A DNA stretch of 64,000 nt, taken from the NCBI RefSeq assembly GCF_023147505.1, contig NZ_JAHXPB010000002.1:450419-514418 (forward strand), in the 5' to 3' direction. The notes below the pieces were generated by a model. It did no database searches. It was not told the DNA's origin and saw only the letters and a list, made by a program, of their open reading frames with translations. The translations under genes and the position numbers were made by a program. This document shows, in pieces, positions 34,299 through 44,270 of the stretch; within the stretch, counting starts at the first letter, position 1, and each line of letters opens with the position of its first letter. This DNA is from Brevundimonas sp. EYE_349 (lineage in GTDB: Bacteria; Pseudomonadota; Alphaproteobacteria; Caulobacterales; Caulobacteraceae).

Positions 34299-36806
34299 TC
34301 ACCCAAGCCGTCCCGCGCCATCGCCCTCGCCGCCCTGCGGCGACCGGAAGCCACGCAGCCGCAGGGCGTTGCCAAGCACGAACACGCTGGACATGGCCAT
34401 GGCGCCCGCCGCGAACACGGGCGACAGCAAGACACCCCACACAGGATACAGCACGCCGGCGGCGACAGGGATGAGCGCGGCGTTATAGACGAAGGCCCAG
34501 AACAGGTTCTGGCGGATGTTGCCGATGGTGGCCCGCGACAGGGCGATGGCCGTGGCCACGCCCTTCAGGCTGCCCGACATCAACACCACATCGGCCGCCT
34601 CGATGGCGATATCCGTGCCGTTGCCGACCGCCAGGCCCACATCCGATTCCGCCAGCGCGGGGGCGTCATTGATGCCGTCGCCGACGAAGGCGACCCGGCC
34701 ATGCTCGCCCTTGAGACGGCGGACCGCCTCGACCTTGCCGTCCGGCAACACCTCGGCCACGACTTCGTCGATGCCCAATTGGCGGGCGATGGCGGCGGCG
34801 GTGCGGCGGTTGTCGCCGGTGATCATCGCCACCTTCAGGCCCAGTCCGTGCAGGGCGGCGATGGCCGCCGGAGTGCTGGCCTTGATCGGATCGGCCACCG
34901 CGATGATCGCCGCCAGACGTCCGCCGATGGCGGCGTAGAGCGGCGTCTTGCCCTCATCGCCCATGCGGCCAGCGGCGGCGGCGAAGACGCCCACGTCCAG
35001 TCCCAGTTCGCCCATGTAGCGATCCGAACCGATCTGCACGGCCTCGCCGTCCACCGTCGCGGTCACGCCACGTCCCGTAACGGACTCAAAGGCCGAAACC
35101 AGCGGCAGCGTCAGACCCTCGGCCTCGGCGGCCTCGACAATGGCGCGGGCGATGGGGTGTTCGGACTTGGCCTCGACCGCAGCCACCAGAGCCAGAACGC
35201 GGGCGCGCTCCATGCCGGGTTCAATCTGCAGGTCCGTCAGGGCGGGACGACCTTCCGTCAGGGTGCCGGTCTTGTCGACGGCCACGACCTTGGCGTCCTT
35301 GAGCAGTTGCAGCGCCTCGCCCTTGCGGAACAGCACGCCCAGTTCGGCGCCGCGACCGGTGCCGACCATGATGGAGGTCGGCGTCGCCAGACCCATGGCG
35401 CACGGGCAGGCGATGATCAGCACAGCCACCGCATTGACCAGGGCGAAGGTGAGCGCAGGCGACGGACCGAACACCAGCCAGACCAGGAAGGTCAGGGCGG
35501 CAACAGCCATGACCGCCGGAACGAACCACATCGTCACCTTGTCGACCAGCGCCTGGATCGGCAGCTTGGAGCCCTGGGCCTGTTCGACCATGCGAATGAT
35601 CTGGGACAGCATGGTGCCGTCGCCGACCGCCGTGGCGCGGAACACCAGGGCGCCCTTCTGATTGACAGTGCCGCCCACCAGAGCTGCGCCCGAAGTCTTG
35701 GCCACAGGGACCGGCTCGCCGGTGATCATGGATTCATCGACATAGCTTTCGCCCTCGACGACTTCGCCGTCGACCGGAACGCGCTCGCCGGGACGGACCT
35801 CGACCAGATCGCCAGCCGCCACCTCGGTGATGGCGATTTCGACCATCATGCCGTCGCGGCGCACGCGCGCGGTCTTGGCCTGAAGCCCGACCAGACGCTT
35901 GATGGCCTCGGAAGTGCGGCCCTTGGCCTGGGCCTCAAGGAAGCGCCCCAGCAGGACCAGGGTGACGATGACGGCGGCCGCCTCGTAATAGACATTGACC
36001 GTTCCCGCCGGCAGTAGCGCCGGAGCGAAGGTCGCCACCAGGGAATAGGCATAGGCCGCCAGGGTGCCGACAGACACCAGCGAGTTCATGTCCGGCGCCA
36101 GACGCCCCAGGGCGGGCAGACCCTTCTTGTAGAAACGCGCGCCCGGCACGGCCAGCACCAGCGTGGTCAGGGCAAACTGCAGATACCAACTGGCCTGCAT
36201 GCCGATGGTCCCTGCGATCATCGCATGGACGCCCGGAATGAGGTGCGACCCCATCTCCAGCAGGAAGACCGGAAGGCTCAGAGCGGCGGCGATGATCAGA
36301 TCACGCTTCAGGGCGGCGCGTTCGGCGTCCTTGCGCTCGGCCGCTTCTTCGCCCGCATCCGCAGCGTCGCTCAGCGGACGCGCCGTATAGCCCGCGCCAG
36401 CCACGGCGGCGATCAGGGCCGACACGTCCGCCGCCCCCTGGATCGTGGCCCGTTCTGTGGCCAGGTTCACGCTGGCGCTCACCACGCCCGGCGTCGCCTT
36501 CAGCGCCTTTTCGACCCGCCCGACGCAGGACGCGCAGGTCATGCCCTCAATCGCCAGTTCGACGCTGGCGGCCGGAACGGTGTAACCGGCCGATTCCACA
36601 GCCTTGACGAGGTCTGCCATCTGGATCGGTCCGCTCGCCTGGATGTCGGCCCGCTCCGTGGCGAGGTTGACGCTGACCGCGGCCACGCCCGGCGCCTTGC
36701 TGATGGCGCGTTCGACGCGGCCGACGCAGGACGCGCAGGTCATGCCTTCGATCGGCAGACTCAACGGGGAGCCGACGGTTTTCGTCGGCGCATAGGGGGC
36801 GTTCAT
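34299..36806 (-). CDS. copA: Cu(I)-exporting P1B-type ATPase
   Basis: An 835-aa inner-membrane copper pump. The start at 36806 ([12 protein letters not shown]) has GAGGA upstream. Two N-terminal heavy-metal domains carry [12 protein letters not shown] (near 21 and 89). Eight membrane helices follow, with CPC in [12 protein letters not shown]. Then come the phosphorylation motif DKTGTLTEG, the HP signature SEHPIARAI and the hinge [23 protein letters not shown] plus paired MTCASC motifs place it in the Cu(I) class. It is divergent from copZ under a double CueR promoter region. Confidence 0.96.
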   Translation of the reverse strand: MNAPYAPTKTVGSPLSLPIEGMTCASCVGRVERAISKAPGVAAVSVNLATERADIQASGPIQMADLVKAVESAGYTVPAASVELAIEGMTCASCVGRVEKALKATPGVVSASVNLATERATIQGAADVSALIAAVAGAGYTARPLSDAADAGEEAAERKDAERAALKRDLIIAAALSLPVFLLEMGSHLIPGVHAMIAGTIGMQASWYLQFALTTLVLAVPGARFYKKGLPALGRLAPDMNSLVSVGTLAAYAYSLVATFAPALLPAGTVNVYYEAAAVIVTLVLLGRFLEAQAKGRTSEAIKRLVGLQAKTARVRRDGMMVEIAITEVAAGDLVEVRPGERVPVDGEVVEGESYVDESMITGEPVPVAKTSGAALVGGTVNQKGALVFRATAVGDGTMLSQIIRMVEQAQGSKLPIQALVDKVTMWFVPAVMAVAALTFLVWLVFGPSPALTFALVNAVAVLIIACPCAMGLATPTSIMVGTGRGAELGVLFRKGEALQLLKDAKVVAVDKTGTLTEGRPALTDLQIEPGMERARVLALVAAVEAKSEHPIARAIVEAAEAEGLTLPLVSAFESVTGRGVTATVDGEAVQIGSDRYMGELGLDVGVFAAAAGRMGDEGKTPLYAAIGGRLAAIIAVADPIKASTPAAIAALHGLGLKVAMITGDNRRTAAAIARQLGIDEVVAEVLPDGKVEAVRRLKGEHGRVAFVGDGINDAPALAESDVGLAVGNGTDIAIEAADVVLMSGSLKGVATAIALSRATIGNIRQNLFWAFVYNAALIPVAAGVLYPVWGVLLSPVFAAGAMAMSSVFVLGNALRLRGFRSPQGGEGDGAGRLG

Positions 36807-36843
36807 CGCGCGATCCTCACACGGGTGACTAGAGTTCGCAGGG

Positions 36844-36874
36844 ATGATGGGGCTTCCCATTGTTGGAATGTCAA
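36844..36874 (-). promoter_or_regulatory. CueR-type promoter of copA
   Basis: Minus strand: TTGACA, a 19-base spacer containing TTCCAACAATGGGAAG, then CATCAT. The over-long spacer and the CCA-N-TGG-like dyad are the MerR/CueR signature. It is located about 40 bases before the copA start. Confidence 0.8.
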
Positions 36875-36900
36875 CTCCCCAAAAAAAGTCGCGACCATCC

Positions 36901-36931
36901 TTGACCTTCCAACGATGGCAAGGGGCATTTC
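36901..36931 (+). promoter_or_regulatory. CueR-type promoter of the copZ-DUF305 operon
   Basis: TTGACC, then the 19-base spacer TTCCAACGATGGCAAGGGG, then CATTTC. The surrounding dyad has outer arms CCTTG and CAAGG and inner CCA and TGG. It mirrors the copA promoter 26 bases away, so CueR can activate both directions from adjacent sites. Confidence 0.8.
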
Positions 36932-36965
36932 ATCTCTCACCAACCGATGCGAAAGGACTTTTCCC

Positions 36966-37160
36966 ATGCAGTTCCACGTCGAAAACATGACCTGCGGCTC
37001 GTGCGTGAAGCACATCACCCAGGCCATCGCCACGGTGGATCCGAACGCCCGTCTCGAGGCCGATACGGTGTCGCGCACCATCTCGGTGACCACCACCGCC
37101 GACGCCGACGCCATCCAGCAGGCGCTGGCGGACGACGGATACACCGCCCGGCCCCTCTGA
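36966..37160 (+). CDS. copZ: CopZ-like copper chaperone (HMA domain)
   Basis: A 64-aa single heavy-metal-associated domain: [20 protein letters not shown] with the Cys-x-x-Cys copper site, ending [10 protein letters not shown]. It would carry Cu(I) in the cytosol to the CopA ATPase encoded divergently. The frame extends upstream to 36225 through copA antisense, so the ATG at 36966 with AAAGGA before it is the start. The DUF305 gene starts 12 bases after its stop. Confidence 0.93.
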   Translation: MQFHVENMTCGSCVKHITQAIATVDPNARLEADTVSRTISVTTTADADAIQQALADDGYTARPL

Positions 37161-37171
37161 GCTCTTCCGAC

Positions 37172-37582
37172 ATGCAAGCGAAGGCTCTCACCGTCATCTT
37201 CATCGCCGGCGTCGCCCTGGCCGCCAGCGGTCTCGCCTATGCCCAGTCCCAGATCGTCAAAGGAGATTCGGAACACGCCATGACCCAGAACAGCCACGCC
37301 AATCACCCCGCCCCCGTCCCTTCCGGCAATCCTGCCGTGCGCGCCTATCAGGAAGCCAACGACCGGATGCACGCCGACATGACCATCGATTTCACCGGCG
37401 ACGCCGACGTCGATTTCATGAAGGGAATGATTCCACACCATCAGGGGGCCATCGACATGGCCCGCGTCGCGCTGGAACATGGACGGGATCCGGAGGTTCG
37501 CCGGCTCGCCGAGTCCGTCATCACCGCCCAAGAGGCGGAGATCGCCATGATGCAGTCCTGGCTCGATACCCGGAACCGGTAA
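37172..37582 (+). CDS. DUF305 family exported protein
   Basis: 136 residues with a signal peptide ([20 protein letters not shown], cleaved near AYAQ). The DUF305 core follows: [20 protein letters not shown] with the HHQGA metal-binding motif, and EIAMMQSWL. Met and His are frequent in the linker ([11 protein letters not shown]). The family often accompanies copper resistance genes and is thought to bind copper in the periplasm. Co-transcribed with copZ from the CueR promoter. Confidence 0.9.
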   Translation: MQAKALTVIFIAGVALAASGLAYAQSQIVKGDSEHAMTQNSHANHPAPVPSGNPAVRAYQEANDRMHADMTIDFTGDADVDFMKGMIPHHQGAIDMARVALEHGRDPEVRRLAESVITAQEAEIAMMQSWLDTRNR

Positions 37583-37666
37583 AGGCCGCCCCTTCGCCGC
37601 CGTTCCCTCCCCCGATGTGGGGGTGGAGTTGGCGTCATCGGACAGAAACCTTCGAGAACGCCATGG

Positions 37667-37693
37667 CAGGCGCACCAGTCCCTGGTGCGCCTG
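37667..37693 (+). terminator. Terminator after the copZ-DUF305 operon
   Basis: CAGGCGCACCAG and CTGGTGCGCCTG form a perfect 12-pair stem with the loop TCC, followed by AACCCTTTT. It lies between the DUF305 stop (37582) and the convergent ArsR gene (37733) and may serve both. Confidence 0.75.
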
Positions 37694-37732
37694 AACCCTT
37701 TTCCGAACAGCGCCCAATCGCCGCCGTCGTCT

Positions 37733-38062
37733 TCAGGCGTCCTCATCCTCATTGATGTGGTGAAGCATGTCGATCAGCACATGACTGACATGATGATCGG
37801 CCACCTCGTAGAAAACCTGCCGCGAGGAACGTTCTCCCCGGACCAAGCGCGCCCCGCGCAGAAGCCTGAGATGGTGGCTGACGAGGGTCTGGGACAGGTC
37901 CAGGCTGTCGGCGATCTGCTTGACAGGCTTCGGGCCATTCAGACAGAACATGAGGATTCTCAGACGGGTCGGATCGCCCAGCAGACGAAAGGTCTCTGCA
38001 AGAGCCGACAGTTGGCGCGTATCCAGCGCTGGCACCTTTTCGTCGCTGGCCCGTTCCGACAT
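37733..38062 (-). CDS. ArsR/SmtB-family zinc-type repressor
   Basis: A 109-aa winged-helix repressor: FRLLGDPTRLRILMFCLNG, VKQIADSLDLSQTLVSHHLR, RSSRQVFYEVADHHVSHVLI. The alpha-5 metal set D89, H91, H102 and E105 reproduces exactly the spacing of SmtB D104, H106, H117 and E120, so Zn(II) or a similar divalent ion is the likely effector, not arsenite or copper. Only C40 is present in the alpha-3 region, against an alpha-3 site. Likely targets are the TGAATA-N2-TATTCA operators at 47773 and 31982. No such site is seen before the gene itself. Confidence 0.88.
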   Translation of the reverse strand: MSERASDEKVPALDTRQLSALAETFRLLGDPTRLRILMFCLNGPKPVKQIADSLDLSQTLVSHHLRLLRGARLVRGERSSRQVFYEVADHHVSHVLIDMLHHINEDEDA

Positions 38063-38142
38063 GGCGTACGCTCCCCCGCATCATTAAACATATGGCGATG
38101 TCTTCACCTGTTCATGTATCGTGAGACAGGGCGTCGCTCCAA

Positions 38143-39621
38143 TCAAGTGCGACCGCCTGTCTGCGTCTGTTCGGTCCAGCCGCCGCCCAGCGCCTTGTAG
38201 AGGGTCGTCAGATTGCTCAGCCGGGCCAGACGGGCGCGCAGCAGCGCCTGTTCCGATCCATAAAGGGTGCGCTGGGCGTCCAGAACCGACAGCGAACTGT
38301 CCTCGCCTTCCTGATGCCGCCTCTGCGCCAGATCATAGGCGCGGCGGCTCGCATCCACCCTCTGCTGTTCGGAAAGGATCTGTCGTTCGAGGGCGTCGCG
38401 CGCGGCAAGCCCATCGGCGACCTCCCGGAAGCCCGCCTGAACGGCCCGCTCATAACGCGCCACCTCGATTCTCTGCCGCACCTTGGCGAGGTCCAGATTG
38501 GCCGACAGGGCGCCGCCGTTGAAAATCGGCAGGCTGAGCCGGGGCGCGAAACTCCAGCTTCTGGTTCCGGCGCTGAACAGATTGTCCAGATCGCTGCTGG
38601 CCGATCCTGCCGAGCCCGTCAGGGTGATCGTCGGAAAGAAGGCCGCGCGCGCGGCGCCGATATTGGCGTCGGCGCCGCGCAGCATCTGTTCGGCGGCGCG
38701 GATATCCGGTCGTCGGTCCAGCAGATCGGACGGCAGACCGGCGGGCAGGTTCGCCTCGACCACATCATCCGGCAGCGGTTCGCCCGCCCATGCCTGAAGC
38801 GTCCGGGCCAGGTCCGCATCCAGAGGCTGGCCGATCAGCAGGGTCAAGGCGTTGAGATCCTGAGCCGCCTGCCGTTCGTAAACCGCCTGATCCGCCTCGG
38901 CGGAGCGAAGCGCGATCTCGGTCCTGCGGACATCGAGTTCGCCCGCCTCCCCGACCTCGGCCAGAAGCTGGGTCAGTTCATGAGAGCGCCGCTGGGCTTC
39001 GGCGGTGTCCCTGGCCAGTTCCAGCAGGGCCTGATCGGTGCGCAGGGTGAAATAGGCGGTCGCCACCTCCGACACCAGACTGAGTTGCGCGGCCGTCCGC
39101 GTCTCGTCCAGCGCAAGCCAGGTCGCCAGGGCCTGGTCATTGAGGCTGCGCACACGGCCCCAGAGGTCCAGCTCCCAGGCCGTGACCGCCCCGCCCGCCT
39201 CATAGGCGCGCGTCACCTCGGACTGACCGGTTGGGCTGAGATCCGCCGGCGTCCTCTGCGACACGCCCGCGGCGACGCCGTCGATGCGGGGCAGGCTGTC
39301 AGCGCGCCGGATGCGATACTGGGCGCGCGCCGCCTCAACATTCAGGGCGGCGACCCTCAGGTCGCGGTTGGCGTCCAGTGAGGTCGCGATAAGCTGTTGC
39401 AGGACCGGATCACGAAAGACATCGCGCCAGCCCAGATCAGCCGCCGCAACCGCAGCCGGAGCGGCCGCCTGATCCGCCTGCGAAGGATAGGCCGCCGCCA
39501 CCGGCGCGACGGGCCGCACCGTCGTCGGCGCCATGGCGCAACCGGCCACCGCAAAGACCGCCGACAGGGCGACGCCGTAAGCGAGCCTGCGGCCCGGACG
39601 AAGCAGAGAAGAGGATTTCAT
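38143..39621 (-). CDS. NodT-family outer-membrane efflux lipoprotein
   Basis: A 492-aa TolC-like channel of the OprM/NodT type. The start at 39621 has AAGGAG in front and opens a lipoprotein leader (FAVAGCAMAP, C28 as the lipid site). Two repeated OEP halves are visible (NRDLRVAALNVEAARAQYRI and GGALSANLDLAKVRQRIEVA). It is the outer component of the tripartite pump whose permease ends 80 bases upstream. The longer frame to 39705 lacks a signal and is not used. Confidence 0.92.
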   Translation of the reverse strand: MKSSSLLRPGRRLAYGVALSAVFAVAGCAMAPTTVRPVAPVAAAYPSQADQAAAPAAVAAADLGWRDVFRDPVLQQLIATSLDANRDLRVAALNVEAARAQYRIRRADSLPRIDGVAAGVSQRTPADLSPTGQSEVTRAYEAGGAVTAWELDLWGRVRSLNDQALATWLALDETRTAAQLSLVSEVATAYFTLRTDQALLELARDTAEAQRRSHELTQLLAEVGEAGELDVRRTEIALRSAEADQAVYERQAAQDLNALTLLIGQPLDADLARTLQAWAGEPLPDDVVEANLPAGLPSDLLDRRPDIRAAEQMLRGADANIGAARAAFFPTITLTGSAGSASSDLDNLFSAGTRSWSFAPRLSLPIFNGGALSANLDLAKVRQRIEVARYERAVQAGFREVADGLAARDALERQILSEQQRVDASRRAYDLAQRRHQEGEDSSLSVLDAQRTLYGSEQALLRARLARLSNLTTLYKALGGGWTEQTQTGGRT

Positions 39622-39701
39622 GGAGTCATTCTCCTTGTGGGTTGGCCGCGTCGTCCTCCGTCCTGACCGCGAGGGCCGTTGAACGGAGGACGACCACGGC
39701 A

Positions 39702-42700
39702 TCACTCGGCCGTCGGCGCGATGTGTCGGGCCGCATTGCGGCGGCGCTCACGACGCAGTTCGAAACGGCGCACGATCACGTAGAAAACCGGGGTCAGCAG
39801 CAGACCGAACAGGGTCACGCCCAGCATCCCCGAGAAAACGGCGATACCCATGGCGTGCCGCATCTCCGCCCCCGCGCCCGTGGCCAGCACCAGCGGCACG
39901 ACACCGGCGATGAAGGCGAGCGAGGTCATCAGAATGGGCCGCAGACGCAGACGGGCGGCTTCCAGAACGGCGCCGAGCGGATCGACCCCGTCATGTTCCC
40001 TGGCGCGGGCGAACTCGACGATCAGGATGGCGTTCTTGGCCGCCAGCCCCACCAGCACCACAAAGCCGATCTGGGTGAAGATGTTGTTGTCGCCCCCCGA
40101 CAGCCACACGCCGACGATCGCCGACAGAAGGGCCATGGGCGCGATCAGCAGCACCGCCAGAGGCAGGGACCAGCTATTATACTGGGCCGCCAGGATCAGG
40201 AAGGCGAGCAGGACCGCCAGCGGGAAGACATACATGGCCGTGTTGCCCGCCTGCTTCTCCTGGAACGTCAGATCGGTCCATTCATAGGTCATGCCCGCCG
40301 GCAGGGTTTCCTGCACGATCCGCTCGATCGCCGCCGTCGCCTGGCCTGAAGAATAGCCGGGCGCGGCGCCGCCGCTGATGTCGGCGGACGGATAGCCGTT
40401 ATAGTGCATGACCCGGTCCGGTCCCGAACTGCGCGTGATGCGGACCAGAGAGGCCAGAGGGATCATTTCGCCCGAGGCGTTGCGCACCTTGAGCTGGCCG
40501 ATGTCCTCGGCCTGCTGACGGAACGGCGCGTCCGCCTGGACCATGACGCGATAGGTCCGGCCGAAACGATTGAAGTCGTTCACATACATCGAGCCGAGAT
40601 TGACCTGCAAAGCCTCGAAAACGGTCGTCAGGGGCACGCCCATGGCCCGCGCCTTGACCCGGTCGATATCGACCTGAATCTGTGGCGCATTGGTCTGGAA
40701 GCTGGCCAGCATGCCGGCCAGTTCCGGCGTCTGATAGGCCTTGGCCATGACCTCGCCCTGGGCCTTGGCCAGGGCGTCGAAGCCCAGTCCCGCCCGATCC
40801 TCGATCTGGAGTTTGAACCCGCCCATGGCGCCCAGTCCCGGCACCGGCGGCGGCGGGAAGACGCCGATGAAGCCGTCGGGAATCTGGCTGAACTGCCCCA
40901 TCAGGCGACCAGCGATGGCGTTGGCCGACAGATCAGGCGTCTTGCGCTGGTCGAACGGGTCCAGCATCACGAACATGAGGGCCGCATTGGGGATGTTGGC
41001 CCCGCCGTTGACCGACAGACCAGGGAAGGCGACGACGCTTTCGACGCCGGGCGTCTTCAGAGCCGTATCGGACACCTGCTTCACCACCGCCTCGGTGCGG
41101 TCCAGAGAGGCGCCCGTGGGCAACTGAACCACGCCGACCAGATAGTATTTGTCCTGCGGCGGCACGAAACCGTTGGGGATATGGTTGAAGCCCAGCCACG
41201 TCAGGCCGATCAGACCGCCATAGACGATCAGAACCAGTCCCGTGACCCGCACCGCGCGCTTCACCGACCAGACATAGCCGTTGGACGCACGATCAAAGGC
41301 GCCGTTGAAGCGGCGGAAGAAGCCGCCGAACAGGCGATCGATGATCCGGGTCAGCCGGTCGCGCGGCGCATCGCCGTGGTGCGGCTTCAGCAGCACGCCC
41401 GCCAGGGCCGGAGACAGGGTCAGAGAGTTGACCGCCGAGAAGATGGTCGAGATGGCGATGGTCAGGGCGAACTGGCGATAGAACTCGCCCTGCAGGCCCG
41501 ACAGGAAGGCGGAGGGAATGAAGACCGCCGCCAGCACCGAGGTGATGGCCAGGATCGGCCCCGTCACCTCGTCCATGGCCGCGCGCGCCGCCTCCTTGGG
41601 CGACTTGCCCATGGCGATGTGACGCTCGACGTTTTCCACCACGACGATGGCGTCATCGACCACGATGCCGATCGACAGCACCAGGCCGAACAGCGACAGG
41701 GTGTTCAGCGAGAAGCCGAACAGATGCATCATCGCAAAGGTCGCCACCAGCGAGATCGGCACCGCCACCAGCGGAATGATCGAGGCGCGCCACGACTGAA
41801 GGAACAGCACCACCACCAGCACCACCAGCAGGATGGCTTCCACCAGGGTGACGCTGACCGACTTCAGCGAAGCCCGGACGAAGACCGTCGGATCATAGGC
41901 GATCTGATATTCAAGCCCCTCGGGGAACTCGGTCTGCAAACGATCCATGGCGCCGCGAACGGCGTCGGACACGTCCAGCGCATTGGCGCCGGGGCTCTGG
42001 AAAATCTGCATGGCCACGGCGGGTTTGCCGTTCAGCAGGCTGCGCATGCCATAGGCGTCGGCGCCCAGTTCGATGCGCGCAACATCACGCAGGCGCGTAA
42101 CCTGCCCCTCATCGCCCGACTTGATCACAATGTCGCCGAACTGCTCTTCGGATGTCAGCCGCCCCAGGGTGTTGACGGTGATCTGGGTGGCCGCCGAGGC
42201 GTTGGGCTGCTGGCCGATGGAGCCGGCGGCGACCTGGACGTTCTGTTCGCGGATGGCCGCGACCACGTCGCCGGCGGTCAGGCCGCGCGCCGCCACCTTG
42301 TCAGGATCCAGCCACGCGCGCATGGCGTATTCGCCCTCGCCGCCCAGAACCACGTCGCCGACCCCCGGCAGACGCGCCAGTTCATCGCGGATATGCAAGC
42401 GCGCATAGTTGGAGACGAACAGGGAATCATAACGGTCGTTGGGCGACCGCAGGTGGACCACCATTAGCACGTCAGGCGACGTCTTCTGGGTGACGACCCC
42501 GATGCGCTGCACCTCTTCGGGAAGACGCGGCAGCGCGCGGGCCACACGGTTCTGGACCTGGATCTGGGCCAGGTCAGGGTCCGTGCCCTGTTTGAAGGCG
42601 ACCGTCAGGGTCATGCGGCCGTCGGTGGCCGCCTGAGAGCCCATATAGAGCATTCCCTCGACACCGTTGATGGCCTGTTCCAGCGGCGCGGAGACTGTCT

Positions 42701-42881
42701 CGGCGATGACCTGGGGATTGGCGCCGGGATAGCTGGCCGTGACCTGCACCGTGGGCGGCGTCACCTGGGGATACTCGCTCAGCGGCAGGCGCATGAAGGC
42801 CAGCCCCCCGGCGATCAGCATCAAGACCGAAAGCACGACCGCAAAGATCGGCCGGTCCACAAAGAAACGGGGAAATTTCAT
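39702..42881 (-). CDS. RND efflux permease, HAE1 (AcrB-like) type
   Basis: A 1059-aa inner-membrane proton-driven pump. It opens MKFPRFFVDRPIFAVVLSVL and carries the HAE1 hallmark GIVVDDAIVVVENVERH in TM4 with the proton-relay Asp pair, two large periplasmic loops, and VLVGLAAKNAILIVEFAR in TM10-11. These are the signatures of drug and hydrophobe pumps, not of CusA/CzcA metal pumps (HME). The start overlaps the stop of the adaptor gene (ATGA). A CueR-type promoter precedes the operon, so copper probably induces a drug-type pump. Confidence 0.95.
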   Translation of the reverse strand: MKFPRFFVDRPIFAVVLSVLMLIAGGLAFMRLPLSEYPQVTPPTVQVTASYPGANPQVIAETVSAPLEQAINGVEGMLYMGSQAATDGRMTLTVAFKQGTDPDLAQIQVQNRVARALPRLPEEVQRIGVVTQKTSPDVLMVVHLRSPNDRYDSLFVSNYARLHIRDELARLPGVGDVVLGGEGEYAMRAWLDPDKVAARGLTAGDVVAAIREQNVQVAAGSIGQQPNASAATQITVNTLGRLTSEEQFGDIVIKSGDEGQVTRLRDVARIELGADAYGMRSLLNGKPAVAMQIFQSPGANALDVSDAVRGAMDRLQTEFPEGLEYQIAYDPTVFVRASLKSVSVTLVEAILLVVLVVVLFLQSWRASIIPLVAVPISLVATFAMMHLFGFSLNTLSLFGLVLSIGIVVDDAIVVVENVERHIAMGKSPKEAARAAMDEVTGPILAITSVLAAVFIPSAFLSGLQGEFYRQFALTIAISTIFSAVNSLTLSPALAGVLLKPHHGDAPRDRLTRIIDRLFGGFFRRFNGAFDRASNGYVWSVKRAVRVTGLVLIVYGGLIGLTWLGFNHIPNGFVPPQDKYYLVGVVQLPTGASLDRTEAVVKQVSDTALKTPGVESVVAFPGLSVNGGANIPNAALMFVMLDPFDQRKTPDLSANAIAGRLMGQFSQIPDGFIGVFPPPPVPGLGAMGGFKLQIEDRAGLGFDALAKAQGEVMAKAYQTPELAGMLASFQTNAPQIQVDIDRVKARAMGVPLTTVFEALQVNLGSMYVNDFNRFGRTYRVMVQADAPFRQQAEDIGQLKVRNASGEMIPLASLVRITRSSGPDRVMHYNGYPSADISGGAAPGYSSGQATAAIERIVQETLPAGMTYEWTDLTFQEKQAGNTAMYVFPLAVLLAFLILAAQYNSWSLPLAVLLIAPMALLSAIVGVWLSGGDNNIFTQIGFVVLVGLAAKNAILIVEFARAREHDGVDPLGAVLEAARLRLRPILMTSLAFIAGVVPLVLATGAGAEMRHAMGIAVFSGMLGVTLFGLLLTPVFYVIVRRFELRRERRRNAARHIAPTAE

Positions 42882-44098
42882 CGGGCGGCCTCCGCCGACG
42901 GGGCCGCCTGCCCAGCAGGGGCCGCAGCCCCCGTCGCAGTCGCAGCCGCAGTCGGGGCGGCCGCCATGGGCTGCGGCGTCACCTTCATGCCGGGACGCAC
43001 CAGTCCCTTGACGATGACAGTGTCGCCGGGATTGAGGCCCGTCTCCACCACACGCATCCCGTCAACCACGGGACCGAGCGACACCGGGCGATATTCAGCG
43101 GTGTTTCCTTCACCCAGAACCATGACATAGGTCTGGCCCTGTTCAGCGCCGACCGCCTGATCGTCGATCAGCATGGCCTGACGCGGCGCCCCGGTATCCA
43201 GTCGGATCCTGGCGAAAAGACCCGGCGCCAGTTGACCGGACGGATTGGCCACGATCGCACGCGCGCGGATCGTTCCAGTGCCGCGATCGACCTGGGCGCC
43301 GAGGAAGTCCAGCGTGCCCTGATGCGGGAACCCGTCTTCGCTCATCAGCCCGATCTGGACCGGAAAACGCCCCGCCCGGCCCGAGCCGTTCGGACGGGCG
43401 CGCTGTGCGAAGTCGAGATAGGTCGCCTCATCCATGTCGAAATAGGCATAGACGGGGTTCACCGAGACGATGGAGGTCAGCGGCGTGGTTCCGGCGGCCA
43501 CAATATTGCCGGTCGTCACCAGCACCCGATCGACCCGGCCGCTGATCGGCGCGGTCACGCGGGTGTAGGACAGGTCCAGACGCGCGGCGGCGACGGCGGC
43601 GCGCGCGGCGGCGACCTGGGCCTCGGACTGACGCGCCTTGCTCTGGGCGTTCTCAAGGGCGCGGACCGGTATGGCGCCGCCGGGCGCCAGTTGCTCAGCC
43701 CGCGACAGATCGGACTGAGCCTGCGCCAGCAGGGCCTCGGCCTGCCTCAACTGCGCCTGGGCGCCGTCCAGCGCGACCTGGAATGGTCTGGGATCGATCT
43801 GGAAGAGCAGTTGCCCACGCTGGACCAGCCCGCCTTCCGGCACGCTGACCCGGATGATCGGGCCGCTGACCTGGGCGCGCAGCTCGACGGTATCGGGCGC
43901 AGCGAGGTGTCCGGTGAATTCCGCAGCCGGTGCGATTTCCCGCATGACGACCTTGGCGACGGGAACGGCGGGCGCTCCCGGCGGGGCGGAAGCGGCGGCC
44001 GGCGCGCCCCCGCCCTGTGTTTGCAGAACATAGATCAGCCCCGCCGCGGCCAGCAGCCCGGCGGCCGCGATCACGGCGGTCTTCTTGTTGAAGCGCAT
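42878..44098 (-). CDS. RND periplasmic adaptor (membrane fusion protein)
   Basis: A 406-aa MFP. The start at 44098 (MRFNKKTAVIAAAGLLAAAG) follows AAGGGGACGACCG; the frame to 44134 adds 12 residues without support. Visible: an N-terminal membrane anchor, the lipoyl half VELRAQVSGPIIRVSVPEGG, a coiled hairpin (QAQLRQAEALLAQAQSDLSR), the second lipoyl half (DLSYTRVTAPISGRVDRVLV) and an Ala/Pro-rich low-complexity tail. No His/Met metal-binding extension as in CusB is seen, consistent with a drug-type pump. First gene of the adaptor-permease-channel operon. Confidence 0.93.
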   Translation of the reverse strand: MRFNKKTAVIAAAGLLAAAGLIYVLQTQGGGAPAAASAPPGAPAVPVAKVVMREIAPAAEFTGHLAAPDTVELRAQVSGPIIRVSVPEGGLVQRGQLLFQIDPRPFQVALDGAQAQLRQAEALLAQAQSDLSRAEQLAPGGAIPVRALENAQSKARQSEAQVAAARAAVAAARLDLSYTRVTAPISGRVDRVLVTTGNIVAAGTTPLTSIVSVNPVYAYFDMDEATYLDFAQRARPNGSGRAGRFPVQIGLMSEDGFPHQGTLDFLGAQVDRGTGTIRARAIVANPSGQLAPGLFARIRLDTGAPRQAMLIDDQAVGAEQGQTYVMVLGEGNTAEYRPVSLGPVVDGMRVVETGLNPGDTVIVKGLVRPGMKVTPQPMAAAPTAAATATGAAAPAGQAAPSAEAAR

Positions 44099-44167
44099 CG
44101 GTCGTCCCCTTGGAAATCGCCGCAGATTCGACACTGATCGAAGGCGGCTTGGCGCCGATTTCCATGG

Positions 44168-44198
44168 GTGATGCAGATTCCAACGCTAGGAAGGTCAA
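44168..44198 (-). promoter_or_regulatory. CueR-type promoter of the RND pump operon
   Basis: Minus strand: TTGACC, the 19-base spacer TTCCTAGCGTTGGAATCTG, then CATCAC. The TTCC...GGAA dyad and the same spacer length as the copA promoter indicate CueR control. It ends 70 bases before the adaptor start. Confidence 0.75.
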
Positions 44199-44270
44199 GC
44201 GTTAAATCGCTGATATTCGAACAGCCGACGTCCAGACGTCCGCGGAACGCCGGGCCTCAGGGACCGGCGA

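Noticed and set aside
36225..36965. Upstream extension of the copZ frame across copA
   Set aside because: It is antisense to the copA heavy-metal domains; the HMA domain begins exactly at the ATG at 36966 behind AAAGGA.
38063..38142. Search for a TGAATA-N2-TATTCA site before the ArsR gene itself
   Set aside because: Only loosely similar AT-rich words (AACATATG, TGTTCATG) are present; none forms the 6-2-6 repeat, so autoregulation was not claimed.
40404..42467. A 687-aa frame opposite the RND permease
   Set aside because: His/Gln/Arg-rich shadow of the permease; no homology-like motif.
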